NCBI RefSeq assembly: GCF_018613065.1
Contig: NZ_JAGGQW010000015.1
Coordinates: forward strand, 1 to 64,000
Source: Bacillus sp. ISL-7
GTDB lineage: Bacteria > Bacillota > Bacilli > Bacillales_B > DSM-18226
Length of the DNA: 64,000 nucleotides
Direction: 5' to 3'
A model generated the notes under the pieces. The model saw only the letters and a program-made list of their open reading frames with translations. It searched no databases and was not told where the DNA came from. How positions within the stretch are numbered: position 1 is the stretch's first letter; every line of letters begins with the position of its first letter. Positions 27,478-40,338 of this stretch are shown here, piece after piece. Position numbers and translations under genes: made by a program.

Positions 27478-27825
27478 ATGAATAAGGCCTGGATTTACGT
27501 AGGCTTAACCTGTTTGTTTGAATTGATTTGGGTATACGGATTTAATGAGGCACAAACGTGGTGGCAGTGGGCAATCGTCGTTGGAGTTATTTTTTTAGAC
27601 TATCATATTCTGCCTAAAGCATGTGAGACTCTCCCTACCGGTACTGTTTATGCAATATTTGCCGGAATAGGGACAATTGGTACGGTGTTAATGGATATAT
27701 ATCTTTTTGGAGAAAGCTTTAGTCCTGGGAAGGCTTTTTTTATCTTGACCATTGTCATTGGCGTGATCGGATTAAATCTCTCGGACAAGGAAGATGAAAA
27801 AACAGCCGTAAAGGGAGTTGCCTAA
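27478..27825 (+). CDS. SMR-family multidrug efflux subunit (YkkC/YvdR-like)
   Basis: The 115-residue protein has four hydrophobic helices and the SMR signatures, including the membrane-embedded Glu 14 in LTCLFELIWVYG and the PTGTVYAIFAGIGTIGTVL motif in helix 3. AGAGGTG precedes the ATG. It is the first of a pair with the next SMR gene, one base apart, and the two are expected to form a heterodimeric exporter for cationic drugs or guanidinium-like compounds. It has a longer charged C-terminal tail than its partner. Confidence 0.88.
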   Translation: MNKAWIYVGLTCLFELIWVYGFNEAQTWWQWAIVVGVIFLDYHILPKACETLPTGTVYAIFAGIGTIGTVLMDIYLFGESFSPGKAFFILTIVIGVIGLNLSDKEDEKTAVKGVA

Positions 27826-27826
27826 T

Positions 27827-28141
27827 ATGGGTTGGGTTTTTGTCTTTTTAGCAGCTGCAAGTGAGGTCGCCGGTGCGGCTGGACTTAAATTATACAGCCA
27901 GCAAAAAACGCTCCGAAATGGTGTTCTATATATTGGAGGGTTCGGCGCATCACTGGCTTTTTTATATGTGTCCTTTCAGTTTCTTCAACTAAGCATTGCC
28001 TATGCCGTTTGGGTCGGAATTGGGACAGCCGGTGCTGTTTTTATTAATATGTTTCTTTTTGGTGAATCAAAAAACCTTGGGCGCATCATTAGCGTCATTT
28101 TAATTATTATAGGTGTTGTCGGCTTAAAGGCACTATCATAA
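27827..28141 (+). CDS. SMR-family multidrug efflux subunit (YkkD/YvdS-like)
   Basis: The 104-residue protein has four membrane helices, with Glu 13 in AAASEVAGAAGLK at the position of the SMR ion-coupling residue and SIAYAVWVGIGTAGAVF in helix 3. The ATG one base after the partner's stop is used with AAGGGAG upstream. It is the second half of the paired exporter. Confidence 0.88.
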   Translation: MGWVFVFLAAASEVAGAAGLKLYSQQKTLRNGVLYIGGFGASLAFLYVSFQFLQLSIAYAVWVGIGTAGAVFINMFLFGESKNLGRIISVILIIIGVVGLKALS

Positions 28142-28151
28142 TACTTAAAAG

Positions 28152-28197
28152 GGTCAGCTCTCAGGTAAGTTAACGCGTAACTTATCAGGGACTGACC
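28152..28197. repeat. nested inverted repeat after the SMR pair
   Basis: GGTCAG and CTGACC enclose GGTAAGTTA and TAACTTATC around ACGCG. It lies between convergent genes and may act as a terminator, though the T-run is poor. It could equally be a small dispersed palindromic element. Confidence 0.5.
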
Positions 28198-28204
28198 ACT
28201 GCTT

Positions 28205-28588
28205 TTACGGTGCTACTAATTCCACTTTGATTCGATCAGGATCTTCGAAAAAAACAGCGTAATGAGATTCCCCGCCAGCAAATGGATGTTTATCTGGATA
28301 TAGAATATTAACTCCTTTTTCCTTCAATTGTATTGTCATTTGATTAACCTGCTCTCTTGATACTGCCTGAAAAGCTAAATGGTTCAGGCCGACTCTAGAA
28401 CGATGATACGGAATATCTAGAAAACGGTCATCCGCCTGAACAAAAACAATATAAGTTTCTCCATGTTTCCAGCTGAAACCAGACTCCCATTTTTGGAAAG
28501 GCTCATATCCTATTTCAGTTAAAAACCACCCCCAAAACTCGATAGTTTTGCTTAGGTTGGAAACATAGATTTCTAAATGGTGCAGCAT
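28205..28588 (-). CDS. VOC/glyoxalase-superfamily protein
   Basis: The 127-residue protein starts MLHHLEIYVSNLSKTIEFWGWFL and ends with the metal-site-like FFEDPDRIKVELV motif typical of glyoxalase/bleomycin-resistance family members. A potential metal ligand set is visible (His 3 or 4, His 70 in GLNHLAF, Glu near the end). It lies 23 bases after the 466-residue unknown gene with an AAGGAGA ribosome binding site, so the two are probably co-transcribed. Its substrate is unknown. Confidence 0.8.
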   Translation of the reverse strand: MLHHLEIYVSNLSKTIEFWGWFLTEIGYEPFQKWESGFSWKHGETYIVFVQADDRFLDIPYHRSRVGLNHLAFQAVSREQVNQMTIQLKEKGVNILYPDKHPFAGGESHYAVFFEDPDRIKVELVAP

Positions 28589-28611
28589 TGGGCTTCTATC
28601 TCCTTTATGGC

Positions 28612-30012
28612 TTACCTGATTTTCCCCAATTCCTCTAAAAATGCAGGCCGTCTCATGTACTTTTGTCTTAATTCTCCGATCAGCTTATGTGAATGAATCG
28701 TTCCACATGCATTTTTGTAGGTTTTTATGATTGAACAAACCGTACGATATTTTTTTCGATCCGTAGCCTCCTCCGCCGAGTATTCAATATACTTAATAAA
28801 AAGGTTGTTTACTTCTTCTAAATATTCCTTAATTACATATGGATAAAGGTCCGTTATAGATGAAATATGATTTTGACAATAGTTTAAAAGCTCATCAGAC
28901 AAATTTTCCTCTTTTAATATGGAGAGGTACACAGAGGGCTGGTACTCCATCTTTTTAAAATCATCAACAAGCTTTTTCAAATTAACATCCCATTCATTTG
29001 CTCCATATAATTCTTTTAGTTTTAAATAATATGTAAATTCATTTTTGAATAACAGTTCTCTTGCTAACTTCTTTTGTTGTTCCATATCGCCAAGAAATTC
29101 ATAGGCTTGATAGCGGTATTCCCGCCACTTATGGACAAGGCCTCGATATTCTGCGTCTGCTTTTTCTCCATCCAAACAAAGTTGAATTACTTTCTTGTAG
29201 TCGCCTTTTCCAAGTTCATTGACAATTGCCTTTTCACGAAACTCGCTATGGTCGATATTCTCAGAAATAAATCTTTCAGCTGCCTCAGCCCCATCACATC
29301 GTTCAATGATTTCGAGTTGCAATAATTTTATTTGTGTTTTTTCAAATCTATCATTCCAAGAGAATTCTGTCTTCAACAGTAGGGATTCCAGCTGTTTTTC
29401 TAACTTTTTTCTAAACACTTTATTAGGAGAATAATAGGCACAAATTTTTAAAAGAGCATAGCGCCAATCACTCCAACCATCATAATGTGCTTTTAATGCT
29501 TCTTTCATAATCGCGTCAAAAAGACCCTTCTTCTCTTTCTCATTCAAATGTGTCAGACCGGAAATAACTGCATCGTCAATCATTCTTATTGCCCAATTCA
29601 TAATGTCACCGATTGAGCCATTTGAGTCATCAGAAAAATTGAGCATTTTTACAACAGGTGACAATACGACCAGTGATAGTAAAACTGCACTCTCCCATTC
29701 ACCTTTATCTACTTTTTCTTGTGCTTTTTGGAGAGTCAGATCTGCACCTTGTAATGCTGTGGCCACGTGACGCCAATCGATGAAACCTTTCCTTTTTGCA
29801 CGATTAATAGATTCAGTAATAAGCTTTTTCGCTGATGAAATTTCGTCTTTATGAGGAGTGTATTTAAAAAGAAGTGGTTTTTCAATTTCAGGGTAATCAT
29901 TGGACAGGTCAAGAATAATCTTTATTAATTCTTCTTTATTTTGATTCGATAGGATCGTACGGAAATCAATTTCGTTTGATCGTGAGGTTGTATTTGGATT
30001 AGATTGATTCAT
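28612..30012 (-). CDS. helical-repeat protein of unknown function (SWIM-protein C-terminal-like)
   Basis: The 466-residue soluble protein is mostly alpha-helical, with leucine-rich helices spaced like TPR or HEAT repeats. Its N-terminal part (SNQNKEELIKIILDLSNDYPEI, then KRKGFIDWRH) resembles the helical region that follows SWIM zinc fingers in some Firmicutes proteins. The SWIM motif itself (CxCx-CxH) is absent, so this may be a stand-alone version. No signal peptide or membrane segment is visible. It is probably co-transcribed with the VOC gene. I cannot assign a function. Confidence 0.6.
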   Translation of the reverse strand: MNQSNPNTTSRSNEIDFRTILSNQNKEELIKIILDLSNDYPEIEKPLLFKYTPHKDEISSAKKLITESINRAKRKGFIDWRHVATALQGADLTLQKAQEKVDKGEWESAVLLSLVVLSPVVKMLNFSDDSNGSIGDIMNWAIRMIDDAVISGLTHLNEKEKKGLFDAIMKEALKAHYDGWSDWRYALLKICAYYSPNKVFRKKLEKQLESLLLKTEFSWNDRFEKTQIKLLQLEIIERCDGAEAAERFISENIDHSEFREKAIVNELGKGDYKKVIQLCLDGEKADAEYRGLVHKWREYRYQAYEFLGDMEQQKKLARELLFKNEFTYYLKLKELYGANEWDVNLKKLVDDFKKMEYQPSVYLSILKEENLSDELLNYCQNHISSITDLYPYVIKEYLEEVNNLFIKYIEYSAEEATDRKKYRTVCSIIKTYKNACGTIHSHKLIGELRQKYMRRPAFLEELGKIR

Positions 30013-30288
30013 GTTTTATCACCCCATTTGGATAATATATACTATATTGTAGCAGTTTACATAGATTTGGGGCAGAAAATAAAACCTAAAGTTGTATTTA
30101 GAAAAGGCTGTTTCAGTAGGCTTAATTGTTTTAACGTTAATTTCTAAAAGATTGTTGTTTCCTAAATTCGCTCATTGAAGGGACATGTCGTAAAAACATC
30201 ATAAATGTCCAATCATTCGAGTGTAATTTTACATAATATATCATTTTAATTGAGTTTCTCCTCGAGTTATTTGGTATTTATCATACAA

Positions 30289-30325
30289 AAAACGCCGATA
30301 ACCACAACGGTTATCGACGTTTTTC
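30289..30325 (-). terminator. terminator of the beta-glucoside operon
   Basis: On the minus strand AACGTCGATAACC and GGTTATCGGCGTT pair around GTTGT and TTTTG follows. It lies just after the last GH1 gene. The rest of the roughly 315-base gap on its left shows no convincing gene or site. Confidence 0.85.
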
Positions 30326-30328
30326 TAA

Positions 30329-31804
<1,476 letters not shown>

Positions 31805-31862
31805 TCATTTTAAAGATTCCGAATGATATTCACACATCTAGCAGTTTTAATGAAATACGCCC

Positions 31863-33314
<1,452 letters not shown>

Positions 33315-33366
33315 TCACCTCATAATGTTTATCAGTACTTCAGTGTGTATATATCGGAATATGTAG

Positions 33367-33389
33367 TAAGGGGGGAAATCTCCCCCTTA
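33367..33389 (-). repeat. intercistronic hairpin between bglP and the first GH1 gene
   Basis: TAAGGGGGAGATTTCCCCCCTTA on the minus strand folds into a GC-rich stem with a very short loop and no T-run after it. It probably protects or separates mRNA segments rather than ending transcription. Confidence 0.6.
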
Positions 33390-33394
33390 TGAAC

Positions 33395-35366
<1,972 letters not shown>

Positions 35367-35458
35367 TGTATTAATCGTATTAAGTTTTGTAGAAACTTCT
35401 GATACCTTCGTAAGTATTGGCCAGTCCTTACGCTTATATTCAGGCCTTTCAAGAGAAT

Positions 35459-35510
35459 AAAAAAAACCTAAATTGCACGCCATAAAAATATGACATTGCA
35501 ATTTAGGTTT
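35459..35510 (-). terminator. LicT-controlled terminator distal to bglP
   Basis: On the minus strand CCTAAATTGCA and TGCAATTTAGG form a stem followed by TTTTTTT. Its 5' arm overlaps the distal RAT site. It is the first of two successive antitermination checkpoints before bglP. Confidence 0.85.
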
Positions 35511-35534
35511 TGCCTGCATAATCAGTAACAATCC
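35506..35534 (-). promoter_or_regulatory. LicT RAT site distal to bglP
   Basis: On the minus strand the RNA reads GGATTGTTACTGATTATGCA followed by GGCAAAACC. It differs from the proximal copy only in the central bases, so both should bind the same antiterminator. Confidence 0.9.
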
Positions 35535-35562
35535 TAATCAATTAATATTAATTTATAAGAAC

Positions 35563-35592
35563 ATACTAGCATGCGCTTTCATTTCATGTCAA
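35563..35592 (-). promoter_or_regulatory. sigma-A promoter of the bglP operon
   Basis: On the minus strand a perfect -35 box TTGACA and a -10 box TAGTAT are separated by 18 bases. Transcription would start just before the distal RAT site. Confidence 0.75.
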
Positions 35593-35600
35593 CGCTTTCT
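35568..35600. promoter_or_regulatory. two cre sites overlapping the bglP promoter
   Basis: On the minus strand TGAAAGCGCATGCT (35568-35581) fits the degenerate CcpA consensus fully, and AGAAAGCGTTGACA (35587-35600) differs from it only in the first base. They cover the spacer and the -35 box, so CcpA would block RNA polymerase directly. Confidence 0.7.
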
Positions 35601-35616
35601 TTTATGGAATTTTTTT

Positions 35617-36450
35617 CTAGTTTCGATTAACGACTCGTTCAATATGAATGGTAAGATACGCTATTTCTTCCTTCGTAATTTTTTTGTTATGTGCCTTCTC
35701 AATAAATTCCTTTATTTTTCCGGTACATGCAAAGGCATCGGGATACTTTATTTTCACCATGTCATATAGATAATCGTCTGGGCTTTCCAAGTTTTTTTCA
35801 CTAAAAAGGCGTTGAGCAAAAAACTTTAGATGGGTAAGGAATCGAAAATAATTCAAGGATTCTTCATCAATTTCAATTTTAAAATAATACTTTACAATGT
35901 TTAATATATCTTGAATTAATTTTGTAATACTGACTACATTGGGCATTTCTTCGTTTAACTCAGCATTTACAATATGCATCGCGATAAAGCCCGCTTCATC
36001 TTCGGGTAGAGAAATCCCAAGCATCTCTTCGATCTTTTGTATTGCCTTTAAACCAATCGCAAATTCGTCACTATAAATTCTTTTGATCTCCCAGAGCAAC
36101 GCATTTGAAATTAGTAAGCCCTTTTTATTTCTCTCAATAGCAAACGTTATATGGTCTGTTAATGATACATAGATACTGTCATTTAACTTTTTTCCGAGTT
36201 TTTCCTTCGCATAAGAAATGATTCTTTCTGAAACATCCATGTATTCTAATGGAATATCGTATAATAACGTTTTAAATTTTTCTGAGACATCCTTATTGTC
36301 CAATTTAAAAATCTTCTCTATCTTGGACTCGTCCACAACATCACCAGGCCTCTTCTGAAACGCAATTCCCCTGCCCATGATTACTAACTCTTTTTTCTGT
36401 TCATTCAATACACTAATCACGTTATTATTAATTACCTTTGCGATTTTCAT
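35617..36450 (-). CDS. licT: BglG-family transcriptional antiterminator
   Basis: The 277-residue protein has an N-terminal RNA-binding CAT domain (MKIAKVINNNVISVLNEQ, with MGRGIAFQK) and two PTS regulation domains. The PRD histidines are visible in SLTDHITF, IAMHIVNAE, FLTHLKFF and LTIHIERV. The ATG after AAAGGTG is chosen over an upstream in-frame GTG because it gives the exact family start. It binds the RAT sites before bglP and its own gene when beta-glucosides are present. BglP and HPr-dependent phosphorylation would set its activity. Confidence 0.93.
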   Translation of the reverse strand: MKIAKVINNNVISVLNEQKKELVIMGRGIAFQKRPGDVVDESKIEKIFKLDNKDVSEKFKTLLYDIPLEYMDVSERIISYAKEKLGKKLNDSIYVSLTDHITFAIERNKKGLLISNALLWEIKRIYSDEFAIGLKAIQKIEEMLGISLPEDEAGFIAMHIVNAELNEEMPNVVSITKLIQDILNIVKYYFKIEIDEESLNYFRFLTHLKFFAQRLFSEKNLESPDDYLYDMVKIKYPDAFACTGKIKEFIEKAHNKKITKEEIAYLTIHIERVVNRN

Positions 36451-36481
36451 ATAAATCACCTTTTTATGGAAGTTTTTTAAA

Positions 36482-36527
36482 AGAAAAAAAACCTAAAACT
36501 AATCAAAGAAACATTAGTCTTAGGTTT
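36482..36527 (-). terminator. terminator in the licT leader
   Basis: On the minus strand AACCTAAGACTAAT and ATTAGTTTTAGGTT pair, and TTTTTTTC follows. It overlaps a RAT site, so licT is subject to its own antitermination. Confidence 0.85.
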
Positions 36528-36551
36528 TGCCTGATTTAACAGTAACAATCC
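36523..36551 (-). promoter_or_regulatory. LicT RAT site in the licT leader
   Basis: On the minus strand the RNA reads GGATTGTTACTGTTAAATCA followed by GGCAAAACC, overlapping the terminator stem. This provides positive autoregulation of licT. Confidence 0.88.
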
Positions 36552-36573
36552 TATTATTCAAAAGTTAATTAAA

Positions 36574-36602
36574 ATCTTAACATTGTTTGAAAAAGCTTGC
36601 AA
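36574..36602 (-). promoter_or_regulatory. promoter of licT
   Basis: On the minus strand TTGCAA and TAAGAT are spaced by 17 bases, ending about 22 bases before the RAT site. The match to the sigma-A consensus is moderate. Confidence 0.5.
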
Positions 36603-36683
36603 CGATTTTTGTTATCCAGTACTCGTGATGTTACTATTTAGGATAATATTTTTTGAAGAAGTGATTTAGGTTTTTTCCTCAAC

Positions 36684-37157
36684 TTATCCACTGAGTTCTG
36701 AAGTCCCGTACATGATCACTGATTTACTCATAAATAAAATAACCATTTGGAATGGTCTTAATCTAACAAACGAGGCAATTCCCAATCTTTTTAAAATAAA
36801 CATCCCAGGATAGGCAAATAGAGTATCTAAAAATAAATTTAAAAAGAGGTAACGAATAAAATTACCAAAAGTGAATTTTAATATCCATAAGGATCCTACA
36901 AAAAATGGACCCACCATGAATGGCATTTCGCCAATTGCATTAGGAATGAGTTTTTCATAAATTCGCCACCATACTCTATTTTTGGCGATAATACTTTCAA
37001 CTGCTACCCAGACAACAATAAATAAGGCCCCTGGATAAAAGCGCTTAATGGTTAGTTTCCCTAAGAACGGCACTGTCAACCAAGGTAATAACATCATTAA
37101 GAGCAAAATCATTTTCTCATCTATATGCCATTCACTTTTTCTTTTTAGAATGCGCAA
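36684..37157 (-). CDS. multi-pass membrane protein of unknown function
   Basis: The 157-residue protein has four hydrophobic segments at about 15-35, 40-60, 78-100 and 103-122 and a basic C-terminal half. It starts with a charged stretch, MRILKRKSEWHIDEK. I recognise no family. It is a single gene between licT and another small membrane-protein gene on the same strand. An organism-specific or sporulation-related membrane protein is possible but unsupported. Confidence 0.6.
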   Translation of the reverse strand: MRILKRKSEWHIDEKMILLLMMLLPWLTVPFLGKLTIKRFYPGALFIVVWVAVESIIAKNRVWWRIYEKLIPNAIGEMPFMVGPFFVGSLWILKFTFGNFIRYLFLNLFLDTLFAYPGMFILKRLGIASFVRLRPFQMVILFMSKSVIMYGTSELSG

Positions 37158-37245
37158 ATTGGAGGAATTTATTTGTTAATTATACAAAAAAAGGTATTTT
37201 TCCCACCTAATTTTGATTTGAAAAATGGACAATTAAAATGAGCGA

Positions 37246-37473
37246 CTATTTTTTTGTATAATAAGCAAGTCCAAACAATAGAAGAGGCAGCAGACCAGCG
37301 AATCTAAACCATCCCTCCGCACCGCCAACATAGAGCGAGATGGTTGGTATCGCAAGGGCAATCCCACTCCACAAAAAGGCTTTCCATGATTTTTCCCAAA
37401 GACCCCTAACAAAAAGCAGCACGGATGCTCCAATCAATAGCCAATAGACGATTCCTACCAAGAAAAAATCCAT
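37246..37473 (-). CDS. small membrane protein of unknown function
   Basis: The 75-residue product has two or three hydrophobic helices (about 4-22, 28-43, 52-70) and a lysine-rich end (YYTKK). The ATG after AGGGGGAG is chosen over an upstream in-frame ATG. No family is recognised. It is on the same strand as the preceding unknown membrane protein but separated by about 90 bases. Confidence 0.6.
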   Translation of the reverse strand: MDFFLVGIVYWLLIGASVLLFVRGLWEKSWKAFLWSGIALAIPTISLYVGGAEGWFRFAGLLPLLLFGLAYYTKK

Positions 37474-37738
37474 TAAATCTCCCCCTGTAAAAATATTCGT
37501 TATCAAATATATAATATGTCTTATTCACCAAATGGTCCTTTTTACTATAGGAAATGTGCTTTACTCGGCTTATTTTTTAAAATGCCGGTCATGTAGTTAT
37601 GAATATTATGATAGGATTATTCTATGCTAGTCCATCTTATGGGTTTTCTTTTAAAAAAACGAATAATATCTTTGCTGTCCCTCATACCATTAGGATGAGG
37701 AGAGACTGATGTCATGAGATTAGAAGGGAGAAAATGAA

Positions 37739-38263
37739 ATGCTGCAACGTCCTTTAGCAAGTGAGTACCCAGAATACTATAAACCTTATGTAAATCTAGT
37801 TCCTGAGGGTAATCTATTAACACTTTTGAAAGAGAATTTGGTCAAAACGATTGAGCTTTTTGAGTCGCTTTCGGAAGAAGATGGCCACTTTCGCTATGCT
37901 GAAAATAAATGGAGCATCAAAGAAGTACTTGGCCATATGGCAGACACTGAAAGAATTATGAGCTACCGGCTTCTCCGTGTTGGACGGGGAGACCAGACTG
38001 CTTTGGCTGGTTTTAACGAGAATGATTATGTCCAAGGTTCGCAAATTAATAAATTACCAATAAAAAATATTCTCGAAGACTTTATTGCCATTAGAAAAGC
38101 TACCCTTTCCTTAATTCAAAACATGCCGGAAGAGGCTTGGGCAAACATTGGCTTTGCCAATAACACTGAAGTCACAGCCCGTGCTATAGGCTACATTATC
38201 GCAGGTCACGCCCTCCACCATTATAAAATCATTATTGAAAGATACGTTTCTTTATTGAAATAA
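37739..38263 (+). CDS. DinB/YfiT-family putative metal-dependent hydrolase or thiol transferase
   Basis: The 174-residue four-helix-bundle protein has the three DinB-fold histidines expected to bind a metal: one in LGHMADTERI and two in GHALHHYKII. AAGGGAG precedes the ATG. DinB/YfiT relatives in Firmicutes include bacillithiol S-transferases that detoxify electrophiles and antibiotics. It is a single-gene unit ended by a terminator, with a copy of the dispersed palindrome between the stop and the terminator. Confidence 0.82.
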   Translation: MLQRPLASEYPEYYKPYVNLVPEGNLLTLLKENLVKTIELFESLSEEDGHFRYAENKWSIKEVLGHMADTERIMSYRLLRVGRGDQTALAGFNENDYVQGSQINKLPIKNILEDFIAIRKATLSLIQNMPEEAWANIGFANNTEVTARAIGYIIAGHALHHYKIIIERYVSLLK

Positions 38264-38284
38264 GCCCTGGCATAGAAGTGAAAA

Positions 38285-38299
38285 TGGTGTCAGGCACCA
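38285..38299. repeat. dispersed palindrome GGTGTCAGGCACC, copy 1
   Basis: TGGTGTCAGGCACCA lies just after the DinB-family gene and before its terminator. It is the first of six loci in the window with this core. Confidence 0.85.
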
Positions 38300-38304
38300 C
38301 GATT

Positions 38305-38341
38305 AAAAGCCCGTGAGTTTAGTTTTAGCTCATGGGTTTTT
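38305..38341 (+). terminator. terminator after the DinB-family gene
   Basis: AAAGCCCGTGAG pairs with CTCATGGGTTTTT around an 11-base loop, ending in a T-run. Confidence 0.8.
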
Positions 38342-38495
38342 ATTGATTTTGGTAAAAATTCACTTGCGAACATTTGTTCTTTGTTTTATAATCAAAATAT
38401 CGGTAATAATAAGAAGTGAGCATCTCTTAGGAGGTTGGCTAGCTTATTTCCTATCGAGGATAGAAAAAAAATACTTTTAAATCGAGGAGAGATTT

Positions 38496-38924
38496 ATGAT
38501 GACATTACGTTTGATTCCCTATTTAGTGATGGATGGAAATGCGAAGGAAGCGATTCAATTTTACGAAAAGGCTTTGGATGCACAGGTTCTCTTTTCTCAA
38601 TCTTTCGGCGAAATGCCAGAAAACCCTGAATTTCCATTACCTGCCGAAGCCAAAGATCGTGTAGGTCACGCGACGATCAAAGTGGGTGAAACGGAAGTAA
38701 TGTTTTCTGATACGTTCCCAGGACAGCCACATCAAAGCGGAAATCAAGTGACTATCTGTATTTCAACGAGCGACGCAGACCAGGCGCATAAATTTTTCGA
38801 AGCCTTACAGCAAGGTGGTCAAGTAAACATGCCGCTTCAGGAAACGTTTTTCAGCCCAGCTTATGGTAGTCTAACAGACAAGTTCGGTGTGAACTTTCAA
38901 ATTTTCACTGAGGGTCGACAATAG
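38496..38924 (+). CDS. PhnB/YjdN-like VOC-superfamily protein
   Basis: The 142-residue protein starts LRLIPYLVMDGNAKEAIQFY and has the GHATIKVGETEVMFSD and FGVNFQIF segments that mark the PhnB-like branch of the VOC superfamily. GAGGAGAG precedes two adjacent ATGs, so the first residue is uncertain by one. These proteins are often called glyoxalase-like or 3-demethylubiquinone methyltransferase-like, but most have no proven activity. It is a single gene with its own terminator. Confidence 0.82.
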   Translation: MMTLRLIPYLVMDGNAKEAIQFYEKALDAQVLFSQSFGEMPENPEFPLPAEAKDRVGHATIKVGETEVMFSDTFPGQPHQSGNQVTICISTSDADQAHKFFEALQQGGQVNMPLQETFFSPAYGSLTDKFGVNFQIFTEGRQ

Positions 38925-38953
38925 ATTTTTACATACGAGATGCATGCAAATTA

Positions 38954-38983
38954 GCCCGGTCCATATGCGACCGGGCTTTTTTT
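38954..38983 (+). terminator. terminator after the PhnB-like gene
   Basis: GCCCGGTC and GACCGGGC form a GC-rich stem with a seven-base loop and TTTTTTT follows. Confidence 0.9.
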
Positions 38984-38996
38984 AGACCCATCAAAT

Positions 38997-39392
38997 TTAT
39001 AAAGGTAAGTTAAGCTGCCATGAAACGCCGAATTTATCAACGACCCAGCCAAACTTTTTGCTAAAACCATAATTATCTAACGACATTAATAAGCCTCCAC
39101 CACTAGACAAATTTTCATATAGTCGATTTATTTCCTCTTCAGTATCACAGGTGATATAAATAGAGAAGGATGGTGTAAAAGTAAATTCATGTTTTATATT
39201 ACTATCAATGCACATGAATTCCTGACCTTTGAGTGTAAATGCAGCATGCATAACACTTCCCTCTTCCCCCGGTCCGTTTGCCCCATAACGAGTAATTCTG
39301 ATTATTTCTGAATCCTCAATCAATGATATGTAGTAATTCATTGCTTCTTCCGCGTTTCCTTGAAACATTAAGAATGGTGTAACTTTTGACAT
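38997..39392 (-). CDS. PhnB-like VOC-superfamily protein
   Basis: The 131-residue protein begins KVTPFLMFQGNAEEAMNYY and ends KFGVSWQLNLPL, the hallmark of the PhnB/3-demethylubiquinone-9 3-methyltransferase-like VOC group. It is convergent with the preceding PhnB-like gene but only distantly related to it. Its function is unknown; the domain fold could bind a small ligand or a metal-chelated substrate. Confidence 0.82.
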   Translation of the reverse strand: MSKVTPFLMFQGNAEEAMNYYISLIEDSEIIRITRYGANGPGEEGSVMHAAFTLKGQEFMCIDSNIKHEFTFTPSFSIYITCDTEEEINRLYENLSSGGGLLMSLDNYGFSKKFGWVVDKFGVSWQLNLPL

Positions 39393-39479
39393 AGTATTCC
39401 TCCTTCTTTTTTATAAATTATTGTTTAGGATTGATTTTTATTTCAATTGGCAACACATAACATTATTGACAAATTAGCA

Positions 39480-39512
39480 AAAAAACTAATCAAAACGTTT
39501 GATTAGTTTTTT
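39480..39512. terminator. bidirectional terminator after the exonuclease gene
   Basis: AAACTAATCAAA and TTTGATTAGTTT pair around ACG, with A-runs on the left and T-runs on the right, so it can act on either strand. It ends the exonuclease transcript on the minus strand. Confidence 0.75.
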
Positions 39513-40117
39513 CAACCCATTTTAGTACGGGAAACAGCAGGCTGATATTTTCTCATCGGGGCCTTATCTAGAACTTCTTGCAAATAGAGGTTTCCATTCG
39601 GACTTGTTTTCTTGAGCAACTCTAACAAGTATGTAATATCATCTAGAGCTCTATGTGTTTGGTAATTTGTGATGTTATGCGCTTGTAATAGGGTTAATAG
39701 TTTCCCATTTGGAAAGCCGTAATTTTTCCAAGGGATGTTTCTCATTGTGCAATACCACTTCAGGTCGTTGACTTCCGGATACATGTGATAGAGAAAGCTT
39801 CGATCAAAGGAAGCATTATGGGCAAAAACCGAATCGGCACGATGGAAATAGGTTTTTATTTTTACATCATAAAAGCTTTTCCCTTGAACTAACTCATAAG
39901 GGATTCCGTGAACTCGATAGGCTGTGTCATAATTATTTCTTGCCGAACGGGAAAGCGGCTCACGTAAAAAGGAGTCTTCATCAATAATATCGATAACCTC
40001 GCCGGTATCTGCTCGATAGGAAAATAACTTTAATGCGAGCTCGATTACTTCATCCTTGGTAGGACCTAAACCGGTTGTCTCCACATCTAATACTAAACCC
40101 AATTTTTCTGACCTCAT
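39512..40117 (-). CDS. DnaQ-like DEDDh 3'-5' exonuclease
   Basis: The 201-residue protein has the three exonuclease motifs: LVLDVETTG (Asp 11, Glu 13), HNASFDRSF with the second-motif Asp, and HRALDD with the DEDDh His and Asp. It resembles DNA polymerase III epsilon-like stand-alone exonucleases. It would degrade DNA or RNA 3' ends during repair or turnover. It is a single gene. GGGATGA is a weak ribosome binding site before the ATG. Confidence 0.88.
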   Translation of the reverse strand: MRSEKLGLVLDVETTGLGPTKDEVIELALKLFSYRADTGEVIDIIDEDSFLREPLSRSARNNYDTAYRVHGIPYELVQGKSFYDVKIKTYFHRADSVFAHNASFDRSFLYHMYPEVNDLKWYCTMRNIPWKNYGFPNGKLLTLLQAHNITNYQTHRALDDITYLLELLKKTSPNGNLYLQEVLDKAPMRKYQPAVSRTKMG

Positions 40118-40229
40118 CTAAATGATCATCCCTTAATACTAAACTTTATCCCATTATACCAAAGCTTGCCATAGGACTCTATCTCCAAAATGTACCTTAA
40201 TGAGAATATTACAGGGGAGGAACGTTAGA

Positions 40230-40280
40230 GAGTGACCACGACCGATATTTTTCGATGAGTACGGGCACTGTGGTCCACTC
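40230..40280. repeat. imperfect inverted repeat between exonuclease and TetR genes
   Basis: GAGTGACCAC and GTGGTCCACTC pair with one bulge around a 30-base loop. Outside it, GGAGGAA and TTCCTCC also pair. It may be a decayed palindromic element; no T-run suited to the TetR gene is visible. Confidence 0.4.
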
Positions 40281-40338
40281 TTAGTTACTGTCCTCGGCTT
40301 TTTTCCTCCAGCATGGGCGCTACTGACCCTCTCATCTA

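Noticed and set aside
38435..38629. 64-codon ORF overlapping the PhnB-like gene start
   Set aside because: It is a shifted frame of the PhnB-like coding sequence and its leader, and the downstream gene has the proper start and ribosome binding site.
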